Shown: in pieces, positions 17,948 to 26,688 of the stretch
How the letters are laid out: every line of letters begins with the position of its first letter
Position numbering within the stretch: position 1 is the first letter of the stretch
Origin: Pseudidiomarina mangrovi
GTDB lineage: Bacteria; Pseudomonadota; Gammaproteobacteria; Enterobacterales; Alteromonadaceae
Direction of reading: 5' to 3'
Length of the DNA: 64,000 bases
Assembly: GCF_003999375.1 (NCBI RefSeq)
Contig: NZ_RJLC01000017.1
Location: 1 to 64,000, forward strand
Notes under the pieces: model-generated
The model's database searches: none
Seen by the model: only the letters and a program-made list of their open reading frames with translations
Told to the model about the DNA's origin: nothing
Position numbers and translations under genes: made by a program

Positions 17948-20900
17948 TGATGACGAATTGGCTTCTGAATAATAAGCTCGTGGTGGCGCTACTTGCCGTT
18001 ATTGTCGTGGTTGCAGGTATATTGGTGGCGCCGTTTAACTGGGATACCGGCATGCCTCGCTCGCCTGTGGCGGTGGATGCTATTCCTAATATTGGTGAAA
18101 ACCAACAGATTGTGTATACCGATTGGCCTGGGCGCTCGCCGCAAGATGTTGATGACCAAATCAGCTATCCGCTGTCGGTGCAATTGATGGGGGTGCCGGG
18201 TGTTAAAGACGTGCGTACATTGTCGATGTTTGGTTTCTCCAGCATTGCCGTTATTTTTAACGATGACATTGAGTTTTACTGGTCGCGCTCGCGTTTACTG
18301 GAGAAGTTGAGTAGCTTGCCTGCTGGTACGCTGCCGGAAGGTGTGCAGCCAGCTTTGGGGCCAGATGCGACCGGACTTGGCCAAGTGTACCTGTATACCT
18401 TGGAGGGTAGAGACCCGCAAGGCAACCCGATAGGCGGCTGGGATCTGGATGAACTGCGTTCGGTCCAGGATTGGTATTTACGCTACGCCTTGTTAGCTGC
18501 AGAAGGGATCTCTGAAGTGGCCTCAGTGGGCGGATATGTTCGTGAGTATCAAGTGGATGTCGACCCCGATGCGCTGCGTTATTACGAGGTGAGCTTGGAG
18601 CAAGTGATGCAGGCGGTGCAGCAGTCAAACCTGGATGTTGGTGCGCGCACCACTGAAATTAACCAAGTAGAGTACCTTGTTCGTGGTGTGGGCTTCATCA
18701 AGTCACTTGACGATATCGCAGCGGCTGTGGTGGCGATGGCCAGCGACAACACGCCAATCCTGGTCTCTGACGTGGCTAACGTTGGGTTTGGTCCTGCGGA
18801 ACGACGTGGTGCCTTAGACGTGTCAGGCGCTGAGGCGGTCGGTGGCGTGGTTACGGTGCGAGAGGGTTTCAACCCGCTTCAGGCGATTGAAAACACCAAA
18901 GCACGCATTGATGAAATTGCCACAAGCTTGCCAAGCCGTGCGGTGGTCGATTGGGATCAGGTATCGCCGTCCGAAGTGCGTCAATTTGCGGCTGAGCAAG
19001 GCCTGCCAGATTACCGCAGTGGAACGTTAAACTTTGATGATGAGCATCACCGGGCTTGGTCTGACTGGCTGCAGGCACACCCTCAAAGTAGCTGGCCAGA
19101 TTGGTTGAACCTTAGCCAGATTACGGTAGTGCCGTTTTATGATCGCTCAACGCTGATCATGGAAACCTTAGGCACCTTAAGCGACGCTTTATCGCAACAG
19201 CTATTGGTGACTGCTGCGGTGGTGATGATTCTATTGTTGCATTTACGCTCGGCGATTACCGTGGCCACAATGTTGCCGTTGGCGGTACTGATGACCTTTA
19301 TTGGCATGCGAATACTCGGCGTTGAGGCCAATATTGTTGCCTTGGCTGGTATTGCCATTGCAATCGGCACCATCGTTGATATGGGTATTATTGTCACCGA
19401 TAATACGCTGCGTTTACGTAAGCAGCAGCCAGATAAAGATATTGGCAGTATTATCAGGCTTAGCACCAAAGAAGTGGGACCGGCTGTGATGACCGCGATC
19501 GCGACCACAGTGATCAGTTTTCTCCCTGTGTTTATGATGACTGGTGCAGAGGGCAAGCTGTTCACGCCATTGGCTTATACTAAGACTTTGGTCCTCTTAG
19601 CCGCAGTGGTACTGGCGCTGGTGGTAGTGCCAGTTATGTTGCGCGTTTTGCTGAGTGATCGGTTAGCGAGACTTGACGCTTGGTTAGAGGCCCGCCGGCA
19701 GGCTTATCGTATAGTCTACGCGGTGTTAACACTCATTGTATTAGTGCTGCTGGCAAACCTATGGGAGCCTCTGGGGCCCGCTGCGGGTAACATTCGCAAC
19801 TTTCTTTTTGTCGCCATTTTGTTTACCGCAGTGGTGGGCAGTTTTGCGCTTATTATTCGCTTTTATGAGCCGATGCTACGCTGGTGCTTGCGCTTTAAAG
19901 CGGCGTTTCTTGCTTTACCGGTGTTGGTGGTGGCCGCGGGTCTTGCCATTGTCCCGGGGTTAGGGCGCGAGTTTATGCCGTCGTTGGATGAAGGTGCTTT
20001 CTTGCTTATGCCAACCACCATGCCCCATGCGTCCATTGGCGAAGCACTCGATGTGTTAAGCCAACAGGATAAAGCCATTGCTGCCATTCCTGAAGTTGAG
20101 TCTGTGGTCGGCAAAATCGGTCGGGCAGAAACGGCACTTGACCCGGCACCGGTGTCGATGATTGAAACCATTATTAACTACAAAAGTGAATTTAAGAGCG
20201 ATGAGAACGGGCGTCGCTTGCACTTTAAAGTGGACTCGAGTGGTGAATTTTTGCGAGATGAGCAAGGTGCCTTGATACCAGATCGGCTTGGCAGGGCCTA
20301 TCGCCAATGGCGAGATCACATTCAAAGCCCGAGTGATATCTGGCATGAAATCACTGCTGCAGCAGAAGTGCCAGGGGTAACCTCCGCTCCGCGTTTACAG
20401 CCTATTGAAACCCGGCAATTGATGCTGCAAACGGGCATGCGAGCGGCGATGGGGGTCAAAATACAGGCCCCCGATCTGGCTACTTTAGAGCAGGCAGCGG
20501 TTGATATTGAACGCGTGCTGAGGGAGTCCAACGGCGTCAACTCCGCTTCGGTGAGCGCTGAACGGGTGGTTGGTAAGCCCTATCTTGAGATTAACTTAAA
20601 GCGCGAGCAGCTAGCACGCTACGGTTTAAGTGTTGAAACAGTGCAGAATACCATTGCCGCTGCCATCGGTGGTGTGGAGGTAACTCGCAGTGTGGAAGGT
20701 CGTGAACGCTACCCGATCCGCGTGCGTTATCAACGCGAACGACGAGACGGTATTGAAGCGATGTACGATACCTTGATCACAACCGCCAGCGGTGCACAAA
20801 TTCCGCTATCTGAGGTGACCGAGATTAAGTATGAACGTGGTCCGCAGATGATCCGTTCAGAAAATACGTTTCTCACCGCGTACGTCACCTTTGGTTCTGC

Positions 20901-21642
20901 CGGCGGTTATGCCGAGGTAGAAGCCGTTGAGGCGGCCCGAGAACACCTTCAAGCGGCACAAAACAGTGGAGAGCTTCGCTTGCCCTCTGGCGTTAGCTAC
21001 AGCTTCGCAGGCAGCTATCAGCAGCAGCAAAGCGCGATGCAAACGCTGCAGTTGGTGATCCCGTTGTCGTTAGTCTTAATCTTCATCTTGCTGTACCTGC
21101 AATTTAAAGAAGTAAGCACAGCGATGATGGTATTCAGTGGGATTGCCGTTGCGTGGGGTGGTGGCTTCATCATGCTCTATTTGTATGGTCAAAGCTGGTT
21201 TGCCAACTTTAGCATCCCACTGATCACACAAGGTGTCACCCTCCGTGACATATTCCAGTTCGAGGTGACACATTTGAGTGTCGCTGTTTGGGTTGGTTTC
21301 CTTGCGTTATTTGGCATCGCTGTTGACGATGGCGTCGTCATGGCAACCTATCTAAAACAGCGCTTTAGCGAAGAGGCAAGCGATACGGTTGAGCGTGTGA
21401 GAGAGCGCACGGTTGAAGCCGGCTTGCAACGTGTTCGTCCGTGTTTGATGACGAGTGCGACCACTATCCTCGCGTTATTCCCAGTATTGACAGCCACTGG
21501 TCGTGGCGCGGATTTGATGATCCCTATGGCGATCCCGACGGTTGGCGGGCTGACGTTTGTTGTTTTATCTATGTTCGTTGTGCCAGTGCTCTATAGCTGG
21601 CGTGAAGAGTTGAAAGTAAAGTCGAAGCAGACAGGAGTTTAA
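17947..21642 (+). CDS. cusA: CusA-type heavy-metal RND efflux pump
   Basis: Encodes 1231 residues, about 180 more than E. coli CusA. Heavy-metal RND hallmarks include the N-terminal VDAIPNIGENQQIVYTDWPG and the TM4 proton-relay segment GIAIAIGTIVDMGIIVTDN with its Asp. Methionines plausible for Cu(I) lie in FLLMPTTMPHASIGEAL and RQLMLQTGMRAAMGVKI. The position I align by eye with CusA Met672 (ARYGxS) is Leu. Extra length lies before TM2 (about residues 350-395), mid-protein (about 575-640, extra hydrophobic segments) and in the late periplasmic/TM region (about 1080-1110). It drives export of Cu(I)/Ag(I) from periplasm or inner membrane through CusB and CusC. Family is secure; metal specificity is inferred from context. 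Confidence 0.93.
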   Translation: MMTNWLLNNKLVVALLAVIVVVAGILVAPFNWDTGMPRSPVAVDAIPNIGENQQIVYTDWPGRSPQDVDDQISYPLSVQLMGVPGVKDVRTLSMFGFSSIAVIFNDDIEFYWSRSRLLEKLSSLPAGTLPEGVQPALGPDATGLGQVYLYTLEGRDPQGNPIGGWDLDELRSVQDWYLRYALLAAEGISEVASVGGYVREYQVDVDPDALRYYEVSLEQVMQAVQQSNLDVGARTTEINQVEYLVRGVGFIKSLDDIAAAVVAMASDNTPILVSDVANVGFGPAERRGALDVSGAEAVGGVVTVREGFNPLQAIENTKARIDEIATSLPSRAVVDWDQVSPSEVRQFAAEQGLPDYRSGTLNFDDEHHRAWSDWLQAHPQSSWPDWLNLSQITVVPFYDRSTLIMETLGTLSDALSQQLLVTAAVVMILLLHLRSAITVATMLPLAVLMTFIGMRILGVEANIVALAGIAIAIGTIVDMGIIVTDNTLRLRKQQPDKDIGSIIRLSTKEVGPAVMTAIATTVISFLPVFMMTGAEGKLFTPLAYTKTLVLLAAVVLALVVVPVMLRVLLSDRLARLDAWLEARRQAYRIVYAVLTLIVLVLLANLWEPLGPAAGNIRNFLFVAILFTAVVGSFALIIRFYEPMLRWCLRFKAAFLALPVLVVAAGLAIVPGLGREFMPSLDEGAFLLMPTTMPHASIGEALDVLSQQDKAIAAIPEVESVVGKIGRAETALDPAPVSMIETIINYKSEFKSDENGRRLHFKVDSSGEFLRDEQGALIPDRLGRAYRQWRDHIQSPSDIWHEITAAAEVPGVTSAPRLQPIETRQLMLQTGMRAAMGVKIQAPDLATLEQAAVDIERVLRESNGVNSASVSAERVVGKPYLEINLKREQLARYGLSVETVQNTIAAAIGGVEVTRSVEGRERYPIRVRYQRERRDGIEAMYDTLITTASGAQIPLSEVTEIKYERGPQMIRSENTFLTAYVTFGSAGGYAEVEAVEAAREHLQAAQNSGELRLPSGVSYSFAGSYQQQQSAMQTLQLVIPLSLVLIFILLYLQFKEVSTAMMVFSGIAVAWGGGFIMLYLYGQSWFANFSIPLITQGVTLRDIFQFEVTHLSVAVWVGFLALFGIAVDDGVVMATYLKQRFSEEASDTVERVRERTVEAGLQRVRPCLMTSATTILALFPVLTATGRGADLMIPMAIPTVGGLTFVVLSMFVVPVLYSWREELKVKSKQTGV

Positions 21643-21643
21643 G

Positions 21644-22003
21644 ATGAAAAAAGTAAGTTCATTAATCAGCGTGGTATCGCTGGCGCTTGTGATGAGTGGT
21701 GCTGCAATCGCGCATCAAGAGCATGGACATCACTCGCATGCTCATAGCCACTCTGAAGCTGAGGCTGAGAGCCAGTTTGTGCGTGCTGAAGTGATTGAGA
21801 TCGATGTCGACCATCATGAACTTGTGCTACGTCACGAGCCCATTGACCATCTGAACATGGGAGCGATGACCATGGCCTTTAGCGTGTCTGAGGATCTCGA
21901 CATCGATCACTTAAACGAGGGCGAAGAAATTAAAGTTAAGGTAGAGCGTAAGGACCGCGACTTTGTTGTCGTTGCCATGAAAAGCGCTCAGCACGCTCAC
22001 TAA
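21644..22003 (+). CDS. cusF: CusF-like periplasmic copper chaperone
   Basis: Encodes 119 residues with a signal peptide (MKKVSSLISVVSLALVMSGAAIA) and a His-rich mature N-terminus (HQEHGHHSHAHSHSE). The OB-fold metal site reads LRHEPIDHLNMGAMTMAF. Compared with E. coli CusF (His36, Trp44, Met47, Met49), His and both Met are kept while the Trp position is Met. CusF hands Cu(I) to CusB. AGGAG lies before the ATG, and cusA stops one base upstream, so it is the fourth pump gene. Confidence 0.88.
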   Translation: MKKVSSLISVVSLALVMSGAAIAHQEHGHHSHAHSHSEAEAESQFVRAEVIEIDVDHHELVLRHEPIDHLNMGAMTMAFSVSEDLDIDHLNEGEEIKVKVERKDRDFVVVAMKSAQHAH

Positions 22004-22016
22004 GTGCCGTGTATCC

Positions 22017-22073
22017 AGCCAACCTTGGTGAACCAGACACGACATTTCGATTGAGGTCTCAGCCTGGTTGGCT
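22017..22073 (+). terminator. Possible terminator or attenuator hairpin after cusF
   Basis: AGCCAACC (22017-22024) pairs with GGTTGGCT (22066-22073) and is followed by TTATT. The loop is long (41 bases), so termination is likely partial. Confidence 0.4.
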
Positions 22074-22099
22074 TTATTAGATGATAGAGGGGAAGATAG

Positions 22100-22450
22100 A
22101 TGAAAAACTTATTAAAGGTTGCCCTGGGTGCTGCGATGTTGTTGAGCATTAGCGCGCATGCACATTATGAGCTGATATCAAGCACGCCAGGTGAAGGTAC
22201 CCTGTTGACAGCATCTCCCAGCCAAATCAAACTGACCTTCAGTGGCGAGGTGCGTTTGATCAGTGTTGAGTTACTGTCCGATAGCGGTGATACTCAGGCT
22301 TTAGATTTTACGATGAGCCGAACAGCTCAGGCAGTCAAGGAGATACCAGTGGCTGATGATTTATCAGCAGGTACTTATACTGTTGAATGGAGAGCCATGA
22401 GCAGTGATAGTCACAGAATTTCAGGAGCCTTTAGTTTCGAGGTGAAATGA
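22100..22450 (+). CDS. copC: CopC copper-binding periplasmic protein
   Basis: Encodes 116 residues: a signal peptide ending SISAHA, then HYELISSTPGEGTLL, so the mature protein probably begins with the His used for Cu(II) binding in CopC. The second ligand region SSDSHRISGAFSFEV (Asp and His) is at the C-terminus. The cupredoxin-like beta sandwich length is normal. The stop overlaps the copD start (ATGA), the standard copCD pairing for periplasmic copper handling. Confidence 0.93.
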   Translation: MKNLLKVALGAAMLLSISAHAHYELISSTPGEGTLLTASPSQIKLTFSGEVRLISVELLSDSGDTQALDFTMSRTAQAVKEIPVADDLSAGTYTVEWRAMSSDSHRISGAFSFEVK

Positions 22451-23298
22451 TGAACCTTTGGACTGTAGCCAGCATTGTGATGCTGGCTATTATTTTTTGG
22501 TTAAACGCGACCATCATCGCTACGCCCTATATCGCCAAGCTGTCAGGGCAGGCAACACCACTCATGAACAAAAAGGCAGGCGTGATCACCATCCTGTTAT
22601 TGTCGGCGAGTCTGATGTACTTCATGTTTATTGTGGGCGACTTAGCCGATGCGGGGCTCAGCGGTATGTTTGACCCTATGTATATGGAGTTTATCCAGAC
22701 GGGGCCGATTGGTCAGTTTGTGTTGCTGCAAATAGGTGCGGCTGTCTTGTGGCTGGTAGTTGCCGTGGTCGGGTTGCCTCCTATCCGAGTACTGGCATAT
22801 ATGGGGGCGGCTGCGCTTATGAGCTGGAGCTTTTTAGGCATGGGCCATAGCGCTGACGCTGCTTGGTGGGCTAAGTTGGCTTTCTTGATTCATCTGCTTG
22901 CTGCGTGGCTATGGTTTGGCAGCCTGCATGGATTGCGTCACTTGGCAACATCCGTTCCGCCAGCTAAAGCCCGACGTATTATGGAAACATTCGGCTCGCA
23001 TATGTCAATTGCGGTGCCAGCCCTTATTATCGCAGGCATGTTGATGTATAGAAGTGCGACTGGGCAATGGATACCAGCACTTCCTTTCAATAGTTATACG
23101 TTTGTGCTTGCGGCCAAGCTGCTGTTGGTCGGGCTGATCCTTGTGATGGCTGCTATCCATAAGTTTAAGTTAGTTCCCCAGCTAGATGGAGCATTGGCGG
23201 CGCACCGCCTTAAACAATCAATCACGGTAGAGATGTTGCTAGCGGTATTGATTATTATGTTAGCGATGACATTGAGTAGTGGGCTCTCACCTCGTTAA
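22447..23298 (+). CDS. copD: CopD copper-resistance membrane protein
   Basis: Encodes 283 residues with about eight hydrophobic segments, the expected topology for CopD. Intramembrane and loop His residues are present (MGHSADAAWWAKLAFLIHLL, then AWLWFGSLHGLRHL), typical of the family. CopD with CopC is thought to move or sequester copper across the inner membrane. Translationally coupled to copC. Family is secure from sequence and context. Confidence 0.9.
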   Translation: MMNLWTVASIVMLAIIFWLNATIIATPYIAKLSGQATPLMNKKAGVITILLLSASLMYFMFIVGDLADAGLSGMFDPMYMEFIQTGPIGQFVLLQIGAAVLWLVVAVVGLPPIRVLAYMGAAALMSWSFLGMGHSADAAWWAKLAFLIHLLAAWLWFGSLHGLRHLATSVPPAKARRIMETFGSHMSIAVPALIIAGMLMYRSATGQWIPALPFNSYTFVLAAKLLLVGLILVMAAIHKFKLVPQLDGALAAHRLKQSITVEMLLAVLIIMLAMTLSSGLSPR

Positions 23299-23325
23299 GG
23301 TCGCCTCAATATGTAAAGGAATGCT

Positions 23326-24042
23326 ATGCAATATCAATCCTCGTCATTTCGTACCTGGCATCGGTGGCTGTCGTTGATTGTCGGCGTACAGATGGTGATA
23401 TGGGCGGTATCTGGTGCGTATATGGTTTTGGTTCAACTGCCTTTTATTCATGGCGTGCATTTGACCCAAGAAGCAGATGGTGAGATCCAAGATAATTCTC
23501 TCATCGAACGCTTCCCTGACATTGTGCAGCAATATCCAGAAGCAGAGCACATGTACCTGGTGAATCGCTTGGTGCAGGGAGAGTTTCGAGATCTGGTTCA
23601 GCTCGAGACTGACGGTACATCCGTACTGGTGGACCCGCACACACGCTCACAAATTGAGATCGGCAGAGATGATATTTACCAGTTAGCTTCAGTCTACTAT
23701 GCCAAGGGCGATCCTCAAATCAGCGAGGTTCGCTATTTAAAAAGCGAGGCGCCGAGTGAGCTGAATGAACGATTCCTACCAATCTGGCAAGTCAACTTTG
23801 ATGATGTCGGTAATACTAGCTTATACCTTCACCCTCAAACGGGGGAAATGATGGTGCGCCGCCATGATTTCTGGCGGGGGTTCGACATCATGTGGATGCT
23901 TCATATTATGGATTACCAAGACCGGGTTAATATCACCACCTGGTGGCTACGTGCCTTTATTTTTGCGACCTTTGCTTTTGTTTTTACCGGCACCATTTTG
24001 CTGGTACAAACGATTTGGTTGTCGCGGAGGCAGCCTGGATGA
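23326..24042 (+). CDS. PepSY-domain membrane protein
   Basis: Encodes 238 residues. An N-terminal helix (WHRWLSLIVGVQMVIWAVSGAYMVL) and a C-terminal helix (WWLRAFIFATFAFVFTGTILL) flank a periplasmic part with a PepSY-like signature (SLYLHPQTGEMMVRRHDFWRG). The WHRWxSL...WxxSG pattern is typical of PepSY-TM proteins associated with metal uptake or reduction. Paired His in the membrane-flanking WMLHIMDY could bind haem, as in ferric-reductase-like relatives; this is inference. The stop overlaps the next start by ATGA, so this protein and the PepSY-flavoreductase are made together. Confidence 0.78.
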   Translation: MQYQSSSFRTWHRWLSLIVGVQMVIWAVSGAYMVLVQLPFIHGVHLTQEADGEIQDNSLIERFPDIVQQYPEAEHMYLVNRLVQGEFRDLVQLETDGTSVLVDPHTRSQIEIGRDDIYQLASVYYAKGDPQISEVRYLKSEAPSELNERFLPIWQVNFDDVGNTSLYLHPQTGEMMVRRHDFWRGFDIMWMLHIMDYQDRVNITTWWLRAFIFATFAFVFTGTILLVQTIWLSRRQPG

Positions 24043-25820
24043 GGTTTTTACAGGGAATACATCGCTGGACTGGCCTTATCCTGCTGATACAGCTGCTTTT
24101 ATGGACGATCAGTGGATTGTATTTCGCGCTGGTTGATCACCATGGTATGGCGGGACAGCAATATGCACGTTCCCCTCAACCCGAGACATTAAGCCCGGCG
24201 CAACTTACTGAAGTATCGGCTAGTTGGTGGGGTGATTTGGACGGTGTGACTAAAGTACACGCCTATGCGCAAGCTGGCGTTCCCAGGGTGGACGTGCATC
24301 ATGCCGGAGGGGTTCAGTACTTGGATGGGCGCGATGGTTCAGTCTGGCGAACGTCGCGGGATTTTGCTCAGCAGCTTGCGCAAATCAGTTATGCTGGGCC
24401 GGGTAACGTTAAGCAGACAACGGCAATCACCCATAGCCGAGAGTTACATGGGTGGAGCGGCGAGGGTTTTCGATTTGATTTTGATGACGATCTAAATACC
24501 CGAGTCTATGTTGATGCGGCGTCAGGGGCTGTCGTTGCCCACAGAAATACGCCATGGGTGGTGGCTGATTGGATGTTTCGCCTTCATTTTATCGATTACA
24601 CAGGGGGCAGAAACTTCAACAATCTGGTGATTACGCTAGCTGCCCTGATAACGCTCTGGTTTGCTCTGTCGGGTTTGATGTTGCTTATCAAGCTGATATC
24701 GACAGGTGACATGAGATTCTCGTTTCGGAAGTATTCAGTCACCGCAATAGTTGCGGGGCAGCCCAAGCAACTCGTAGAGCCAGCACATAAAACCCTGTTG
24801 CAAGCACTGCAAAGCAATAACATTGTCATTGCAAGCGGTTGTGGTGGCGGTGGTACTTGTGGCCTCTGCCAAGTGAAAATGGCCGATGATACGCCCATCA
24901 GCCATGCTGACCGAGCTTTACTGCCGTCGCGTCAGTTGCAAGAGGGGTACCGTTTGGCGTGCCAGCACAAGGTAAATGATGTCCATCGTATTGAAGTGCC
25001 GCAAACTGATGCGCGCCACGTTAACCTGCAGTTGAAAAGTACTAAGTTTATAACGCCGATGTTGCGCGAATTGTGCTTTGAAGTGCTGGACCGCAAGCTT
25101 GATTACGCAGCCGGCCAGTATATGCTGTTTACCATTCCGGCTGGAGCAGGTCGCAGTCGCCCTGAAGACATTCCTGAGCACTTCCTTTCGCAGTGGCAGC
25201 ATATTGAAAACACAGAATATATGCATAGCGCTGTGCAAAGAAGCTACTCCATGGCGACAGCTGCAGGTGGCAAAGAGCTGGTGTTCACCGTGCGTTATCA
25301 ACCGCAAGCAACAGACGCGCCATCGCCAGGTATTGGCTCTTCATTTTTATGTAATCTAAAACCTGGTGAAATCATTGCTGCAGAAGGCCCTTTTGGCGAC
25401 TTTCAAAGGCAACCAGGCGCTCGACGCAAACTTTGCTTTATCGGTGGCGGCGCGGGAATGGCGCCGCTACGAGCGCTCATGCAAGAAGAGCTGAATGATA
25501 CAGCATCGCGACCGATAATCTTCTTCTACGGTGCGCGAAATCGCCATGAGTTACTCTATTACGATGAGTTTATGCAGCACCAACAGCGAGGTGAGCTGAC
25601 ATTTATCCCAGTGTTGTCTGAGCCTGAAAAAGCGTGCTTATGGCAACAGGATGTCGGTTTTGTGCATGAGATTGCGGGGAAATGGTTGCAATCTCAAAGC
25701 GTCGACGCGTACGATTTTTACCTCTGTGGCCCACCTTCTATGCTCAGCGCGACGCTGATTATGTTAAAAGAGCACGGCGTGGATGAAACACGCATCCGCT
25801 ATGATGATTTCGGTAGTTAG
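24039..25820 (+). CDS. PepSY membrane domain fused to 2Fe-2S ferredoxin and NqrF-like FAD/NAD reductase
   Basis: Encodes 593 residues from ATG 24039; the frame is open upstream to 23943, but this ATG overlaps the previous stop (ATGA) and begins the expected helix. Residues 1-240: PepSY-type membrane unit with FLQGIHRWTGLILLIQLLLW at the start and a second helix near 205-230. Residues ~240-325: plant-type ferredoxin with Cys 268, 274, 277 and 308 (C-x5-C-x2-C-x30-C). Residues ~325-593: ferredoxin-reductase-like unit with RSYSMA (FAD binding, about 401) and IGGGAGMAPLRAL (NAD binding, about 466), closest in style to NqrF. Probably moves electrons from NADH via FAD and 2Fe-2S across the membrane, perhaps to copper, iron or haem in the partner PepSY protein. 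The acceptor is unknown. Confidence 0.85.
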   Translation: MRFLQGIHRWTGLILLIQLLLWTISGLYFALVDHHGMAGQQYARSPQPETLSPAQLTEVSASWWGDLDGVTKVHAYAQAGVPRVDVHHAGGVQYLDGRDGSVWRTSRDFAQQLAQISYAGPGNVKQTTAITHSRELHGWSGEGFRFDFDDDLNTRVYVDAASGAVVAHRNTPWVVADWMFRLHFIDYTGGRNFNNLVITLAALITLWFALSGLMLLIKLISTGDMRFSFRKYSVTAIVAGQPKQLVEPAHKTLLQALQSNNIVIASGCGGGGTCGLCQVKMADDTPISHADRALLPSRQLQEGYRLACQHKVNDVHRIEVPQTDARHVNLQLKSTKFITPMLRELCFEVLDRKLDYAAGQYMLFTIPAGAGRSRPEDIPEHFLSQWQHIENTEYMHSAVQRSYSMATAAGGKELVFTVRYQPQATDAPSPGIGSSFLCNLKPGEIIAAEGPFGDFQRQPGARRKLCFIGGGAGMAPLRALMQEELNDTASRPIIFFYGARNRHELLYYDEFMQHQQRGELTFIPVLSEPEKACLWQQDVGFVHEIAGKWLQSQSVDAYDFYLCGPPSMLSATLIMLKEHGVDETRIRYDDFGS

Positions 25821-25854
25821 GCAAGTAACTGCTTGTTATCACGAGCCATAAGAA

Positions 25855-25889
25855 AGCCCTGAAACTCGAATGCTTGAGTTGTCAGGGCT
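25855..25889 (+). terminator. Hairpin at the end of the copper operon
   Basis: AGCCCTGA...TCAGGGCT with an inner ACTC/GAGT pairing, 34 bases after the PepSY-reductase stop. No T-tract follows. Confidence 0.5.
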
Positions 25890-25898
25890 ACTTTGTAG

Positions 25899-26036
25899 TA
25901 TTTACTCTTGCTCGATGAGCGCGATGGTATTGAACTTTTAAATATTCAAATTAAAAACAACACTTACTTCGCAACGGTCTTCATACCGGAGGGGAAGCTA
26001 GTTGTTTTCCAGCGAAAGCTCGAAAAGTATGTAGAG
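25899..26036 (+). pseudogene. Scrap of an S8 (subtilisin-like) peptidase N-terminal region
   Basis: The frame from 25899 reads LLLDERDGIELLNIQIKNNT, then YFATVFIPEGKLVVFQRKLE and KYVETR, stopped by TGA shortly after. The ATVFIPEGKL segment followed by a charged helix resembles the pre-domain of S8 peptidases found in accessory regions. There is no start codon (a stop precedes it) and no catalytic domain, so it is a decayed remnant of about 46 codons. Confidence 0.4.
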
Positions 26037-26118
26037 ACTAGGGCTTGTTGACGTTTCGAGATTAAATTTTGTTCGCTCTGGCGGCGTTGCCGGATTATGG
26101 CATCAACCTGGCCAATGG

Positions 26119-26400
26119 TTAGCGTTCATTTTCAAGCCCGTGCCATACCCGCAGAATAATAATGGTGTTGCTATGTAATGAATAACGCACAACGTAGTGG
26201 CCAAAGATGATGTCACGAATGACATCCGGCACAGGCGCCAGCGCAACCGGAGTGCCGAGCTTAGGAAAGGCTGGCAACAGCTAATTTTTACTTATTAACT
26301 CTGCAGCTACTCTGTTGGCGGCGGTTGGATTATGCACGGCGATAAACTGCCGTAAACGCTTTAAATCGCCGATAGCCTCATCGGTATAAACTAATTTCAC
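26119..26400 (-). pseudogene. RelE/ParE-family toxin, interrupted by an in-frame TAG
   Basis: GTG at 26398-26400 overlaps the antitoxin stop. The frame reads KLVYTDEAIGDLKRLRQFIA then AVHNPTAANRVAAEL..., reaches TAG at 26281-26283 (codon 40), then continues in frame LLPAFPKLGTPVALAPVPDV and IRDIIFGHYVVRYSLHSNTI to WHGLENER and a normal stop. The whole length of 93 residues and the final (R/H)-Y-x(n)-ILRVWHG pattern fit ParE toxins. The stop removes the C-terminal half, including likely active-site residues, so the toxin should be dead. Confidence 0.82.
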
Positions 26401-26669
26401 TTAACCGATCCCGGTGCAGCCTGTTCATGTTCCGTTCCCCAGCTGCTTAACCAGTTGTGCACTTCACCGGCGTCCACCACTTTTCCCTGCGCTGCAGATT
26501 CCATAGCATCCAGGGTTTGTTGCCAGCGAGCTAGCTCCAACTGCTGCTTATCTATGTATTCCGCTAAGGCCTGATTAATCACCCAGCCTTTACTGCGATT
26601 AAGCCTGTTAGCGATAGCATCCAACTGCTGCTCAACCTCGGCTTGTAAGCGAACTGTCGTCACGCTCAT
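26397..26669 (-). CDS. Ribbon-helix-helix antitoxin (CopG/ParD-like)
   Basis: Encodes 90 residues. Start at ATG 26669, preceded by AAGGTGA; the open frame runs to 26702, but that adds an unlikely leader. The N-terminus SVTTVRLQAEVEQQLDAIAN then RLNRSKGWVINQALAEYIDK is a ribbon-helix-helix DNA-binding domain. The C-terminal half should wrap the toxin. It overlaps the broken parE-like gene by the classic GTGA arrangement. A perfect inverted repeat upstream (26689-26705) is a likely autoregulatory operator. The antitoxin appears intact while its toxin is not. Confidence 0.85.
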   Translation of the reverse strand: MSVTTVRLQAEVEQQLDAIANRLNRSKGWVINQALAEYIDKQQLELARWQQTLDAMESAAQGKVVDAGEVHNWLSSWGTEHEQAAPGSVK

Positions 26670-26688
26670 GCTTTTCACCTTTAGCAAA

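Noticed and set aside
13261-26283. Amber (TAG) suppression as an explanation for two in-frame TAG codons (DUF1543 and parE-like genes)
   Set aside because: TAG serves as the ordinary stop of other genes here, for example the PepSY-reductase gene ending at 25820, and a third gene in the island is broken by a duplication. Gene decay is simpler.
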